A stretch of DNA of 51,889 bases from Microbacterium indicum DSM 19969 (GCF_000422385.1 NZ_KE383821.1:1-51889); one strand, 5' to 3'; shown: positions 42,264 to 50,978, numbered from the stretch's first letter. Notes: generated by a model from the sequence alone, not told the origin. A program made the numbers and translations.

Positions 42264-43616
42264 ATGAATCGCAGCAGAACGACACGCATCGCGGCCGTCG
42301 CGGTCGCCGCGACGGGGGCGCTCGCCCTGAGCGCCTGCGGCGGCGCGGGATCGACGAGCGCCGACGGGGGTGAGGTCAACGTGCTCATGGTGAACAACCC
42401 CCAGATGGAGGATCTCCAGAAGCTCACGGCCGAGCACTTCACCGCCGACACGGGCATCACGGTGAACTACACGATCCTCCCCGAGAACGACGTCCGGGCG
42501 AAGATCGGCCAGGAGTTCTCGGCCCAGGCGGGGCAGTACGACGTGGCCTCCCTCTCGAACTACGAGATCCCGACCTACGCGCAGAACGGGTGGCTCACGT
42601 CGCTCGACGAGGGCGTCGTCGACGACGCCGACTTCGACCAGGACGACATCCTCGCCCCCGTCGCAGACTCGCTGACGGTCGACGGATCCGTCTACGGCGA
42701 GCCCTTCTACGGCGAGGGTTCCTTCCTCATGTACCGGACCGACGTCCTCGACGCGGCGGGGGTCACGATGCCGGATGCCCCGACGTGGGACGACGTCGCG
42801 GAGATCGCGGCGCAGGTCGACGGGGCCGAGTCGGGCATGAAGGGCATCTGCCTGCGCGGCCTCCCCGGGTGGGGGCAGATGTTCGCCCCGCTGACGACCG
42901 TCGTGAACACCTTCGGCGGGACCTGGTGGGACGAGGACTGGAACGCCCAGGTCGACTCCCCCGAGTTCACCGAGGCCGTCGAATTCTACGTCGACCTCAT
43001 CCGCGAGCACGGCGAGAGCGGCGCCGCGCAGTCGGGCTACACCGAGTGCCTCACGAACCTGCAGCAGGGCAACGTCGCCATGTGGTACGACTCCACGGCC
43101 GCGACCGGCACGCTCGAGGCCGAGGACTCGCCCGTCAAGGGCAAGATCGGCTACGCGCCGGCCCCCGTCATGGAGACCGACTCGAGCTCGTGGCTGTACA
43201 CGTGGGCCTGGGGCATCCAGGCCGCGGGCAAGAACCAGGACGAGGCGAAGCAGTTCGTCGCGTGGGCCTCGTCGCAGGAGTACGAGGAGCTCGTCGCCGA
43301 CGAGTACGGCTGGGAGCGCGTCCCCGCGGGCAAGCGCTCCTCGACGTACGAGAACGCCGACTACCAGGAGGCGGCGGCACCCTTCTACCAGCAGACCGTC
43401 GACGCGATCGAGTCGGCCGACCCGGTCTCGCCCGGCGTGCAGCCGCGCCCCGCCCTCGGCGTGCAGTTCGTCGCGATCCCCGAGTTCGCGAACCTCGCGA
43501 CGAGCGTCTCCGAGGACATCAGCTCGGCGATCGCCGGCCAGGGATCCGTCGACGACGCCCTCGCCCGCGGCCAGTCCGAGGCGCAGACGATCGGCGAGAA
43601 GTACCAGCAGGAGTGA
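42264..43616 (+). CDS. Polyol ABC transporter substrate-binding lipoprotein (SmoE-like)
   Basis: This 450-aa family 1 binding protein starts at ATG 42264 after AGGAGCCAGG. Its signal peptide ends in LALSAC (Cys25). The mature part (EVNVLMVNNPQMEDLQKLTAE, YDVASLSNYEIPTYAQNGWL, GTWWDEDWNAQVDSPEFTEAVEFYV) follows the sorbitol/mannitol receptor pattern. It is the first gene of an operon with two permeases and a mannitol 2-dehydrogenase, which supports a hexitol ligand. No frameshift is seen. Confidence 0.93.
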   Translation: MNRSRTTRIAAVAVAATGALALSACGGAGSTSADGGEVNVLMVNNPQMEDLQKLTAEHFTADTGITVNYTILPENDVRAKIGQEFSAQAGQYDVASLSNYEIPTYAQNGWLTSLDEGVVDDADFDQDDILAPVADSLTVDGSVYGEPFYGEGSFLMYRTDVLDAAGVTMPDAPTWDDVAEIAAQVDGAESGMKGICLRGLPGWGQMFAPLTTVVNTFGGTWWDEDWNAQVDSPEFTEAVEFYVDLIREHGESGAAQSGYTECLTNLQQGNVAMWYDSTAATGTLEAEDSPVKGKIGYAPAPVMETDSSSWLYTWAWGIQAAGKNQDEAKQFVAWASSQEYEELVADEYGWERVPAGKRSSTYENADYQEAAAPFYQQTVDAIESADPVSPGVQPRPALGVQFVAIPEFANLATSVSEDISSAIAGQGSVDDALARGQSEAQTIGEKYQQE

Positions 43617-43647
43617 CCGGGGCCGGACGAGGCGAGAGGAGAAGGCG

Positions 43648-44589
43648 ATGACGTCGACCGCGATCGCACCAGACGACACGCGCACGATCGTGGCGGGCCG
43701 CGAGCCCGCGCCCACCGGAAGGAGGGCGTGGGCCCGGCGCGGCCCCCTGCTGCCGGCGCTCGCGTTCGTGATCGTCGTGACCCAGATCCCGTTCGTGATC
43801 ACGATCGTGATCTCGTTCATGAACTGGAACGCGGCGTACCCGAACGACGTGTGGTTCGGGACGCTCGAGAACTACCGGAGCGTCCTCACGGATCCGCTCA
43901 TCCTCCGCGCCGTCGGCGTGACCGTCGTGCTGACGGTCGGCACGGTCTTCGTGTCGGCGCTCCTGGGGATGCTCATCGCCCTGCTGCTCGACCGGAAGTT
44001 CGTCGGGCGCGGCGTCGTCCGCACGCTCATAATCGTGCCGTTCCTCATCGTCCCCGTCGCGGCGGCGCTCGTCTTCAAGCACGCGATCTTCAACACCTCG
44101 TACGGGCTCCTCAACGGAACTCTGACGATGCTGTTCGGCGACGACGCGCCCCAGCTCGACATCATGAGCACGGCGCCGCTGCTGGCGATCGGCGTCGTCC
44201 TCGTCTGGCAGTGGACCCCGTTCATGATGCTGATCATGCTCGCGGGCCTGCAGTCGCGGCCGCTCGACGTGTACGAGGCCGCGATGATGGACGGCGCCGG
44301 GCCGTGGAAGGTCTTCCGGTTCGTGACGCTCCCCCACCTGCGCCGGTACATCGAGCTCGCGGTGCTCCTCGGGACGATCTACATCGTCCAGAACTTCGAC
44401 ACCGTGTTCACGATGACCTCGGGCGGCCTCGGGACGGCGAACCTGCCCTACGTCATCTACCAGGAGTTCTTCGTGGCGCAGGACTACGGCGTCTCGTCGG
44501 CCGTCGGCGTCGTCGTCGTGGTCGTCTCGCTCGTCGTCGCGACCTTCGCGCTGCGGACCGCGTCGAGCCTGCTCAAGGAGGAGAGCTGA
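43648..44589 (+). CDS. Polyol ABC transporter permease 1 (SmoF-like)
   Basis: This 313-aa MalF/SmoF-type permease has six helices and the EAA loop YEAAMMDGAGPWKVFRFVTLPHLRRY. It starts at ATG 43648 after GAGAGGAGAAGG, 31 bp after the receptor gene. It overlaps the next permease by one base (TGATG). It pairs with the 44,589 permease to form the channel. Confidence 0.95.
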   Translation: MTSTAIAPDDTRTIVAGREPAPTGRRAWARRGPLLPALAFVIVVTQIPFVITIVISFMNWNAAYPNDVWFGTLENYRSVLTDPLILRAVGVTVVLTVGTVFVSALLGMLIALLLDRKFVGRGVVRTLIIVPFLIVPVAAALVFKHAIFNTSYGLLNGTLTMLFGDDAPQLDIMSTAPLLAIGVVLVWQWTPFMMLIMLAGLQSRPLDVYEAAMMDGAGPWKVFRFVTLPHLRRYIELAVLLGTIYIVQNFDTVFTMTSGGLGTANLPYVIYQEFFVAQDYGVSSAVGVVVVVVSLVVATFALRTASSLLKEES

Positions 44590-45476
44590 TGAGCACCATG
44601 ACCGCGACCGAGCGGATCTCGGTCCCCTCGCCTCGCCCGCGCCGCTCGACGCGCGGGAGGGCCTCGTCTATCGTCCTCGGCGTCGTCGCCTGGGTCGTCG
44701 GGCTGATCTTCATCACCCCCGTGGTGTGGATGATCCTCACGGCGCTCCACTCGGAGGTCGACGCCGCGACCAACCCGCCGAGCTTCTTCGCCCCGCTGAC
44801 GGGCGCGTCGTTCGCCGAGTTCTTCGGGGCGTCGGGCGGGGTGAACCCCTGGCCGTTCCTCATCAACTCGGCCGTCGCGTCGGTCGTCTCGACCCTCATC
44901 GTGCTCGTGCTCTCGACGGCGGCGGCGTACTCGCTCGCCGTCCGGCGGATCGAGCGCTGGTCGGACGTGCTGTTCTTCCTGCTCTCGACGAAGATGCTGC
45001 CGATGGTCGCGGGCCTCCTGCCGATCTACATCGTGGCGCGCATGTTCGGGATCCTCGACACCTGGCTGCTGCTGATCATCATCTACTCGGCGATGAACAT
45101 GCCGATCGCGGTGTGGATGATGCGGTCGTTCCTCGCCGAGATCCCCATCGCGGTGCTCGAGGCGGCCGAGATCGACGGCGCGCGCCTGCCGCGCGTCTTC
45201 CTGCAGATCCTTCTGCCGCTCACGGCGCCCGGCCTCGCGGCGACGGCACTCATCTGCGTGATCTTCAGCTGGAACGAGCTGCTGTTCGCCTCGGTGCTCA
45301 CGTCGACCGCCGCGGGCACGGCGCCCGTCTTCCTGACGGGCTTCGTCACCTCGCAGGGCCTGTTCCTGTCGCAGGTCTGCGCGGCGTCGCTCGTCATCTC
45401 GGTCCCTGTGCTCGCCGCTGGGATCGCCGCGCAGGACAAGCTCGTCCAGGGCCTGTCCATGGGCGCGGTCAAGTAA
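44589..45476 (+). CDS. Polyol ABC transporter permease 2 (SmoG-like)
   Basis: This 295-aa MalG/SmoG-type permease has six helices and the EAA loop LEAAEIDGARLPRVFLQILLPLTAPG. It starts at ATG 44589 (TGATG overlap) with AAGGAGGAGAG just upstream. It ends SMGAVK, typical for this subfamily. No ABC ATPase follows; the energy subunit must come from elsewhere, as with the shared MsiK-like ATPase of other actinobacteria. Confidence 0.95.
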   Translation: MSTMTATERISVPSPRPRRSTRGRASSIVLGVVAWVVGLIFITPVVWMILTALHSEVDAATNPPSFFAPLTGASFAEFFGASGGVNPWPFLINSAVASVVSTLIVLVLSTAAAYSLAVRRIERWSDVLFFLLSTKMLPMVAGLLPIYIVARMFGILDTWLLLIIIYSAMNMPIAVWMMRSFLAEIPIAVLEAAEIDGARLPRVFLQILLPLTAPGLAATALICVIFSWNELLFASVLTSTAAGTAPVFLTGFVTSQGLFLSQVCAASLVISVPVLAAGIAAQDKLVQGLSMGAVK

Positions 45477-45505
45477 CGAACCGGATCCTCGAAGAGGAGA
45501 GAACC

Positions 45506-47020
45506 ATGTCTTCTGACACGACACCCATCCGCCCGTCCGACGCGACCCTCGCGAGCATCGCCGCGCGCGGCGTCGCGACCCCCGCGTACGACCGGTCCCG
45601 GGTCACGCCGGGGATCGTCCACTTCGGCGTCGGCGGCTTCCACCGCGGGCACATGGCGATGGTGCTCGACGACCTGCACGCGCAGGGCCTCGCGATGGAC
45701 TGGGGGATCGTCGGCGCCGGCCTGCTGCCCGGCGACGCCGCGATGCGCGACGCCCTCGCGGCACAGGATCACCTGTACTCGCTCGTCCTCAAGCACCCCG
45801 ACGGGTCGCGCGACCGACGCATCATCGGGTCGATCGTCGACTACCGCTTCGGGCCCGACGACCCGGGCGCCCTCGTGGCGCTCATGGCGAGCCCCGAGAT
45901 CCGCATCGTCTCGCTGACCGTCACGGAGGGCGGGTACAACGTCAACCCCGTCACCGGCGAGTTCGTCGCCGACGAGCCGTCGATCGCCGCCGACGCCGCC
46001 GCCATCCGGGAGGGGCGGGATCCGTCGACCGTGTTCGGCTACGTCGTCGAGGCGCTCCGCAGGCGCCGCGCCGAGGGGACGACGCCCTTCACGCTGCAGT
46101 CGTGCGACAACATCGCGGGCAACGGCCGCGTCGCGCGCACGATGTTCTGCGCCTTCGCGCGCCTCGTCGATCCCGAGCTCGCCGACTGGATCGAGCGGAG
46201 CGTCGCCTTCCCCAACGCGATGGTCGACCGGATCACGCCCGTGACGACCGACGCCGACCGCGCCGAGCTCCGCGAGCAGGCGGGTGTCGACGACGCGTGG
46301 CCCGTCGTCGCCGAGCCGTTCTTCCAGTGGGTCCTCGAGGACGCGTTCGTCGACGGGCGCCCGCCGTACGAGGAGGCCCGCGTGCAGGTGGTCGACGACG
46401 TCGTCCCCTACGAGCACATGAAGCTGCGCCTCCTCAACGCGTCGCACCAGGGCCTCGCCTACTTCGGGACGCTCGCGGGACACACCTACGCGCACGAGGC
46501 GATGGCCGACGCCGACATCGCGGCCTACCTGAGGAGGTACATGGACGAGGAGGGGACCCCGAGCCTCGACCCCGTTCCCGGCATCGACCTCGACGCGTAC
46601 AAGGACACGCTCATCGAGCGCTTCGCGAACCCCGAGATCCGCGACACCCTCGCGCGCCTGGGCGCCGAGTCGTCCGACAGGATCCCGAAGTGGCTCGTGC
46701 CCGTGATCCTCGACAACCTCGCGTCGGGCGCGCCCGTCGAGGTCTCGGCCGCGATCTGCGCGTCGTGGGCGCGCTACGACGAGGCCGTCGACGAGCAGGG
46801 CGATCCGATCACCGTCGTCGACCGCTTCGCCGACGAGCTCAAGCGCGTGGCCGCGACGCAGGCGGAGGATCCGCTCGCGTTCGTGCGCCTCGAGCAGTTC
46901 TTCGGCGACCTCGCGACCCGCGACGCGTTCACGACCCCCTACCTCGCGGCCCTCGCGTCGCTGCACGAGCGCGGGGCGCAGGAGACGGTGCGGCGGCTCG
47001 CCGCGCACGAGGCGCTGTAG
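45506..47020 (+). CDS. Mannitol 2-dehydrogenase
   Basis: This 504-aa long-chain dehydrogenase of the mannitol dehydrogenase family oxidises D-mannitol (or sorbitol, arabinitol) to the ketose with NAD. The N-terminal Rossmann motif is GIVHFGVGGFHRGHMAMVLDDL. TVTEGGYNVNP and the catalytic KLRLLNASHQGLAYFGTLAGH with the conserved Lys are visible. ATG 45506 follows GAAGAGGAGAG. It is 29 bp downstream of the permease and completes a transport-plus-oxidation unit feeding fructose. A sugar kinase for the product is not in the window. Confidence 0.95.
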   Translation: MSSDTTPIRPSDATLASIAARGVATPAYDRSRVTPGIVHFGVGGFHRGHMAMVLDDLHAQGLAMDWGIVGAGLLPGDAAMRDALAAQDHLYSLVLKHPDGSRDRRIIGSIVDYRFGPDDPGALVALMASPEIRIVSLTVTEGGYNVNPVTGEFVADEPSIAADAAAIREGRDPSTVFGYVVEALRRRRAEGTTPFTLQSCDNIAGNGRVARTMFCAFARLVDPELADWIERSVAFPNAMVDRITPVTTDADRAELREQAGVDDAWPVVAEPFFQWVLEDAFVDGRPPYEEARVQVVDDVVPYEHMKLRLLNASHQGLAYFGTLAGHTYAHEAMADADIAAYLRRYMDEEGTPSLDPVPGIDLDAYKDTLIERFANPEIRDTLARLGAESSDRIPKWLVPVILDNLASGAPVEVSAAICASWARYDEAVDEQGDPITVVDRFADELKRVAATQAEDPLAFVRLEQFFGDLATRDAFTTPYLAALASLHERGAQETVRRLAAHEAL

Positions 47021-47068
47021 GGCGGCGCGGCTCGACACGGGGGCCTTCAGGCGCGGCGCGATGCGGGC

Positions 47069-47305
47069 ATGCTCGCCGACCACCTGTCGTGCTGCGGCGT
47101 GGAGTGCGCGTGCTGAGCACCCCTCCGCCCCGCGCGCACGACCGCCCTCTTCCTCGCCGCGATCTTCGGCGGCAGCGCGATCGGCGCCGCATGGCCGCGC
47201 TCGGGCGAGGTCACGGGCGGGCGGGCGGATCCGCTCGTGCTGACGCTCGTCGCCGCACTGTTCTTCACGCCGCGCTTCGACGGGATCCCCGCCCTGCGTG
47301 AATGT
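47069..47305 (+). pseudogene. Transporter N-terminal fragment (bile acid:Na+/ACR3-like), truncated
   Basis: One frame reads from ATG 47069 through MLADHLSCCGVECAC, hits TGA at 47,114, then continues in the same frame with APLRPARTTALFLAAIFGG, SAIGAAWPRSGEVTGG and DPLVLTLVAALFFTPRFDGI. The hydrophobic pattern resembles the first two helices of arsenite/bile-acid transporters. Similarity ends near 47,300 and a stop follows at about 47,329, so the rest of the gene is gone. Either the TGA replaced a Trp codon, or the first part is a separate Cys-rich leader peptide. The end coincides with a change to lower-GC sequence. Assignment to this family is from sequence pattern only. Confidence 0.5.
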
Positions 47306-47404
47306 GAGAGGCTGTCAGCCGCGGAATAATGCGGAACTAGCGATGTCCTTGATGGTGGGTAACGGGCAGTTCTTGCGCGTGTTGTGAGACATGCGTGAGA
47401 GGTC

Positions 47405-47545
47405 TCACCGCTCAGGATCGTCCTGCCAACGCGCCCCCACCCGGCCCCGGTACTCCGACACCCGATCAATCAGCCCGGACACGTCATCCACGCGGCCGAG
47501 GTCCACAAGATCCCGAACTTCGCTCCACGCCAATTCATCGCTCAT
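47405..47545 (-). CDS. Small protein, 46 aa, unknown
   Basis: ATG 47545 opens a 46-codon frame: MSDELAWSEVRDLVDLGRVD, ending WQDDPER. It is acidic and hydrophilic with a plausible amphipathic helix, and lies 40 bp downstream of another small gene on the same strand. I do not recognise it. A GGGAG sits 11 nt upstream, further than ideal. It is too short to be sure; composition and position favour a real accessory gene. Confidence 0.4.
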   Translation of the reverse strand: MSDELAWSEVRDLVDLGRVDDVSGLIDRVSEYRGRVGARWQDDPER

Positions 47546-47585
47546 TTGGCAGCGTGCTCCCGAATCCAAGCCTCATCCGACTGAC

Positions 47586-47780
47586 TCAGACGAAACTCGG
47601 CGCCGCCCCGCTCTGCGAGTCACATCGCCGCAGAAGAGGATCCACCGGCACGTGCGATACCTCCGACCTCGGCGACCGGCCTCTCCGGGAGCGAAACTTC
47701 GCGTCGATGCCGAAGAAGATCACGAGCGTGACGAGTAAGGACGCGAACTCAACGAGCTGGTCCGACGTCAGCTCAGTCAT
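47586..47780 (-). CDS. Small single-helix membrane protein, unknown
   Basis: This 64-residue protein has one N-terminal membrane helix (FASLLVTLVIFFGIDAKF) followed by a basic, Arg-rich tail. The start is ATG 47780; an AGGA lies about 12 nt upstream. It sits in the accessory segment between an FHA protein and a 46-aa frame, all on the minus strand. No family recognised; holin-like or stress-peptide roles are conceivable but unsupported. Confidence 0.5.
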   Translation of the reverse strand: MTELTSDQLVEFASLLVTLVIFFGIDAKFRSRRGRSPRSEVSHVPVDPLLRRCDSQSGAAPSFV

Positions 47781-47831
47781 CTCGCTATCGTTCCTGAGGC
47801 GGCCCAGGCAGCACGAAGGTCGCGAGACGGA

Positions 47832-48362
47832 TCAGCCTTCGGTCGCATGCCAGTCATTCTCTGGTTCAAGTGGTCGAGCCTCCTCCGCAGAAGGATCCGA
47901 CGTGTAATCAGGACGCTCGGGCTGGGCTGGTTGGACGGTGAGTTCACCACCCTCCCGGCCGCCATACGGTCGCCCATGATCAGACGATTCCGCCCGCGAA
48001 TATACGAACTCCCAGGGGCCTGCAGTGAACCGAGCGCCCGTCCTGAGCGTCTCGGACCGGTTCCCCGGGTGTGCCCCGGAAGCACCCAGGTTCGCGTTCG
48101 TTTCGCCCGACCCGTGCATCGTCAAAACGAACTCATCGCGTTCGTCATGAACGATCGTCGCGTGCAGTCCATCGGTTTCCGGAACGCGAAGCTCGACGCC
48201 CGCCGCCGAGCCGATGCGCGTCACCTCGACGTCCAGGTGATGCGTGAACCGCTCTTCCCCCTTCCGAACAAGAAGATGCGGGTCACCGGAGCCCCAGGCC
48301 GCATGCGTCGTCGTCACGCGCGCACCACCGTCCGCGGCTTGAATCTGTTCGTTGCTCATCAT
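47832..48362 (-). CDS. FHA-domain-like protein
   Basis: This 176-aa cytoplasmic protein has a middle section (HHLDVEVTRIGSAAGVELRV, LHATIVHDERDEFVLTMHGS, SETLRTGARFTAGPWEFVYSR) that follows the forkhead-associated beta-sandwich pattern for reading phosphothreonine: Arg-Ile-Gly-Ser, then His-Ala, then the Leu/Gly strand. The C-terminus is Glu/Pro-rich. ATG 48362 has GGAG 6 nt upstream; the following codon is a second ATG. No partner kinase is in the window. It is 47 bp downstream of the SDR gene and same strand, so possibly co-transcribed. Confidence 0.7.
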   Translation of the reverse strand: MMSNEQIQAADGGARVTTTHAAWGSGDPHLLVRKGEERFTHHLDVEVTRIGSAAGVELRVPETDGLHATIVHDERDEFVLTMHGSGETNANLGASGAHPGNRSETLRTGARFTAGPWEFVYSRAESSDHGRPYGGREGGELTVQPAQPERPDYTSDPSAEEARPLEPENDWHATEG

Positions 48363-48408
48363 GGAGATCTCCGTAAAAAGTCCGTATCGGCGTGTGGGCG
48401 TCGGGCGG

Positions 48409-49287
48409 TCAGAGGTGACGGCCGCCGGTCACTGCGATCACCGAGCCAGAGGTATACGACGCATCCTCCGACGCGAGATACACGTATGCTCCTGCAAGTT
48501 CAGCAGGCTGCCCAGCCCTCCCGAGCGGAGTGGTGCTGCCAAAATCGCGGAGCTTGTCGTCCCACCCGGTAGCGGGGATCAGCGGCGTCCAGATCGGCCC
48601 CGGGGCGACGGCATTCGCTCGCACCCCCTTCTCACCCTGTTGCTGCGCGAGCGCCTCGACGAACGCGACAAGCGCTGCCTTCGTCATCGCGTAGTCGAGC
48701 AGGTCGGGCGACGGGTCAAAGGCTTGCACTGAGGCGGTAACGATGACCGATGCCCCGGGCTCAAGATACTGAGCCGCTTCACGGAACAGCAACAACGGAG
48801 CGACGAGATTCGTTTCAAAGACGCGAAGGGCATCCTGGCGATCAATCGCGGCGTCATCCGCGCGCTCGCGCTGCGTCGCCGCGTTCAATACGAGGACGTC
48901 GAGGCCGCCCAACGCGTCGACAGTCTCGCCGACGGCGGCAATGCACGCAGATTCCTCCGTCAGATCTCCCGGAAGAAGAACACACCTTCGTCCTGAAGCT
49001 TCCACAAGCCGTTGCGTCTCACGTGCGTCGCTTCGTTCCTCAGGAAGAAAAGCGATCGCGACATCGGCGCCTTCGCGCGCGTACGCAATCGCGACAGCGC
49101 GGCCGATCCCTGAGTCGCCGCCCGTAATCAACGCACGCTTCCCCACCAGTCGTTCTGCGCCCGTGTACGAGTCTTCCCCGTGGTCGGGGGCGATGCCCAT
49201 GTCTCTCGATGAGCCGGGCTGCGATGCCTGCTTGTGCTCGTTGTACGGGGGACGCGGGTGCTTCGTGCGGGGATCGATGTTCGTCAT
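48409..49287 (-). CDS. SDR-family oxidoreductase (YghA/YdaD-like)
   Basis: This 292-aa short-chain dehydrogenase has an N-terminal extension (HPRPPYNEHKQASQPGSS) that is typical of the YghA/YdaD general-stress class. The Rossmann motif is ALITGGDSGIGRAVAIAY; NAATQRE and the catalytic Tyr-Lys in LDYAMTKAALVAF are clear, and the end is YTSGSVIAVTGGRHL. ATG 49287 follows GAGG at 5 nt. Close upstream is the DUF7218-like gene. Such enzymes are often part of general-stress islands in actinobacteria. Confidence 0.92.
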   Translation of the reverse strand: MTNIDPRTKHPRPPYNEHKQASQPGSSRDMGIAPDHGEDSYTGAERLVGKRALITGGDSGIGRAVAIAYAREGADVAIAFLPEERSDARETQRLVEASGRRCVLLPGDLTEESACIAAVGETVDALGGLDVLVLNAATQRERADDAAIDRQDALRVFETNLVAPLLLFREAAQYLEPGASVIVTASVQAFDPSPDLLDYAMTKAALVAFVEALAQQQGEKGVRANAVAPGPIWTPLIPATGWDDKLRDFGSTTPLGRAGQPAELAGAYVYLASEDASYTSGSVIAVTGGRHL

Positions 49288-49316
49288 GACTGCCTCACAA
49301 TCCGCACTGACCACAG

Positions 49317-49583
49317 TCAGTGCTCTCGGAGTCGCGTGATGAGCTCGCTCTTCGTATAACGGGACACGCCAGTGAGCCCAAGCTCCCTCGCGCGTCTGCG
49401 GAGCTCGGGCACGGTCCGGTCCTCGTAGTTCTCAGCGGATCCGCCGCGTCTGCTCACGGCGGATCTGCCGTCCTTGGCTGCGGCGTTCGAGATCCGGGCA
49501 GCCTGCTCCTCTGACTTTCCCTCGGCGCGCAAGCGCTCGTAGAGGTCCGGGTCCTTCAACGATGGTCGTCGTTCTCGCGCCAT
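49317..49583 (-). CDS. DUF7218/Rho-N-like small protein
   Basis: This 88-aa protein has an N-terminal basic part (SLKDPDLYERLRAEGKSEEQAARISNAAA) and a C-terminal Rho-N/SAP-like helix-hairpin (RTVPELRRRARELGLTGVSRYTKSELITRLREH). This pattern is found in a family of small stress-associated proteins, many with a predicted nucleic-acid-binding role. ATG 49583 begins MARERRPSLK. It lies 29 bp upstream of the SDR gene and on the same strand; they are probably one operon. Confidence 0.85.
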   Translation of the reverse strand: MARERRPSLKDPDLYERLRAEGKSEEQAARISNAAAKDGRSAVSRRGGSAENYEDRTVPELRRRARELGLTGVSRYTKSELITRLREH

Positions 49584-49775
49584 GGGTCCGCTCCAATCGG
49601 CTCGCTTGTGCGATCACCGTCGTTTACGTGCCGAAGGTAGTCCGTAGCGTCTCGCCCGTCTAGGGGTCCACGTACACAGTTGCCGACTCGGCTACTGCAC
49701 GACCGCGACTCCCGATCCATCAGCCGCAATGCAACGATCCCGCTCGCCGACTGGCTCGGCGTGTACACACGACGA

Positions 49776-49809
49776 AACCGCCCCTCCCGCCGAAGCAAGA
49801 GGGGCGGTT
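49776..49809. terminator. Hairpin upstream of the integrase remnant
   Basis: AACCGCCCCTC (49,776-49,786) pairs perfectly with GAGGGGCGGTT (49,799-49,809); on the minus strand it is followed by TTCG. It could terminate a transcript coming from either side. 49,584-49,878 otherwise holds only a tRNA-like patch at 49,826-49,835 and no gene. Confidence 0.6.
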
Positions 49810-49878
49810 GTTCGACAGGCGGGCGGGTTCGAACCGACGGTCAGTCCCATCGACACGAGCCCGCCCGGTGAACCACGC

Positions 49879-50895
49879 AAGCAAGCAACACACACGTTTC
49901 AGACGCTCATTGGGGCGCGCGCATGGGTGGACGACGTGCGCAACGGGATCCGCCGCGATGGCCGCTACGGGCGCCCGGAGACCGTGGACGAGCTGCTCGA
50001 CAGGTGGGTCGAGACGCTGCGCGTCCGAGACGTGACGATCGCGGACGTTGCCGGTTACATCTCGTGGGCGCTCGACGAGGGCGGTCTTTCCCGCGTCGAG
50101 AGTGGCGAGCCGGAGCCTCTCGCACCACGCACGATCCGACAGGGCATCGACGCCCTCGCCCGTGCAATCGATCTCGTCGTCAGCGAAGAGCAAGGCGTGA
50201 CGCGCAGCGTAGCCCGTCTCGCGAAGCGCCCCGGCACGGGTCGCGCCGCGGGGAAAGATCTCGAGCATTGGACGCCCGAAGAGCTCGCGGCCTGCGCCTC
50301 GTCGGCCGACACGGACCCGTTGGCGGGATTCTGGCGGTTGAGCATGTCCGGGCTGACGCGCTCCGAGATCTGCGGAATCCGGTGGGGCGACATCGACCTC
50401 GATGCTGGCACCGTGACGATCACACAGGCCCGCGTGAGGATCGATGCCAGCACATCTCAGGTGGGGCCCGCGAAGTCGAAGCAACGGGAGCGGACTGTGC
50501 CCTTCGAAGAGCTTCGGCCGGGCACAGTCGATCTCCTGCGGCACGTCATTGCGAACCAGGACGAACGGCGCAGCATGTGGGAGGGATGGGGCTAGGACGC
50601 TGACCTCGCGGTGCTGAACGAGTTCGGCGAGCCGATCCGCCCCGAGTGGTGGGGCCACCAGTTCGCGAGACTCGTCCGGGCGGCCGGCGTGGGGAAGATC
50701 CGGCTGCACGGGCTGCGGCACTCGCTGGCGTTGGCAATGCTCGAGGCGAACGTCAACCCCGCCGATGCGGCAGCGCTCCTCAGTCACAGGCTCGAAGCTT
50801 TTCTCGGAACCTACGCGCCGGACACGGCGGAGCGGGGAATCGCGCGTGCCGTGGCAGGCCTGTCGGAGCGTCTCGCCGATGCCCGTGGCGCGTGA
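49879..50895 (+). pseudogene. Tyrosine recombinase/integrase, inactivated
   Basis: From about 49,879 one frame shows an arm-binding segment (THTFQTLIGARAWVDDVRNGI), the core-binding domain and the catalytic domain (SGLTRSEICGIRWGDIDL, LHGLRHSLALAML, LLSHRLEAFLGTYAP). An in-frame TAG at 50,593 splits it. Of the catalytic residues, the His/Arg box and the final Tyr are present. The first Arg (usually the residue after Gly-Leu) is Thr (ACG at 50,356). The N-terminus is missing: in-frame codons upstream give unrelated text. It ends 83 bp from the 3' end of tRNA-Arg(CCU), the normal place for such an integrase. Confidence 0.85.
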
Positions 50896-50978
50896 TCTTC
50901 CGCGCTCTGTGAGAGCTTCTGTGAGATTTGGGAGTTATCCACAGACCCTCACGGGCCGCGATCCAAATGTTTTCTCGG

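Noticed and set aside
47114..47116. TGA as selenocysteine after the Cys-rich start
   Set aside because: No sign of selenoprotein genes or a suitable downstream structure; a nonsense mutation or a true leader-peptide stop is simpler.
49556..49798. 80-codon minus frame overlapping the start of the DUF7218-like gene
   Set aside because: It overlaps a better supported gene, has no ribosome binding site and no recognisable pattern.
47310..50925. TGTGAGAG at both ends of the accessory segment as attachment-site repeats
   Set aside because: Only eight bases match and the flanks differ; too short to be meaningful.
50935..50943. DnaA box TTATCCACA (possible origin)
   Set aside because: A single box between an integrase remnant and a tRNA, with no dnaA/dnaN and no cluster of boxes.
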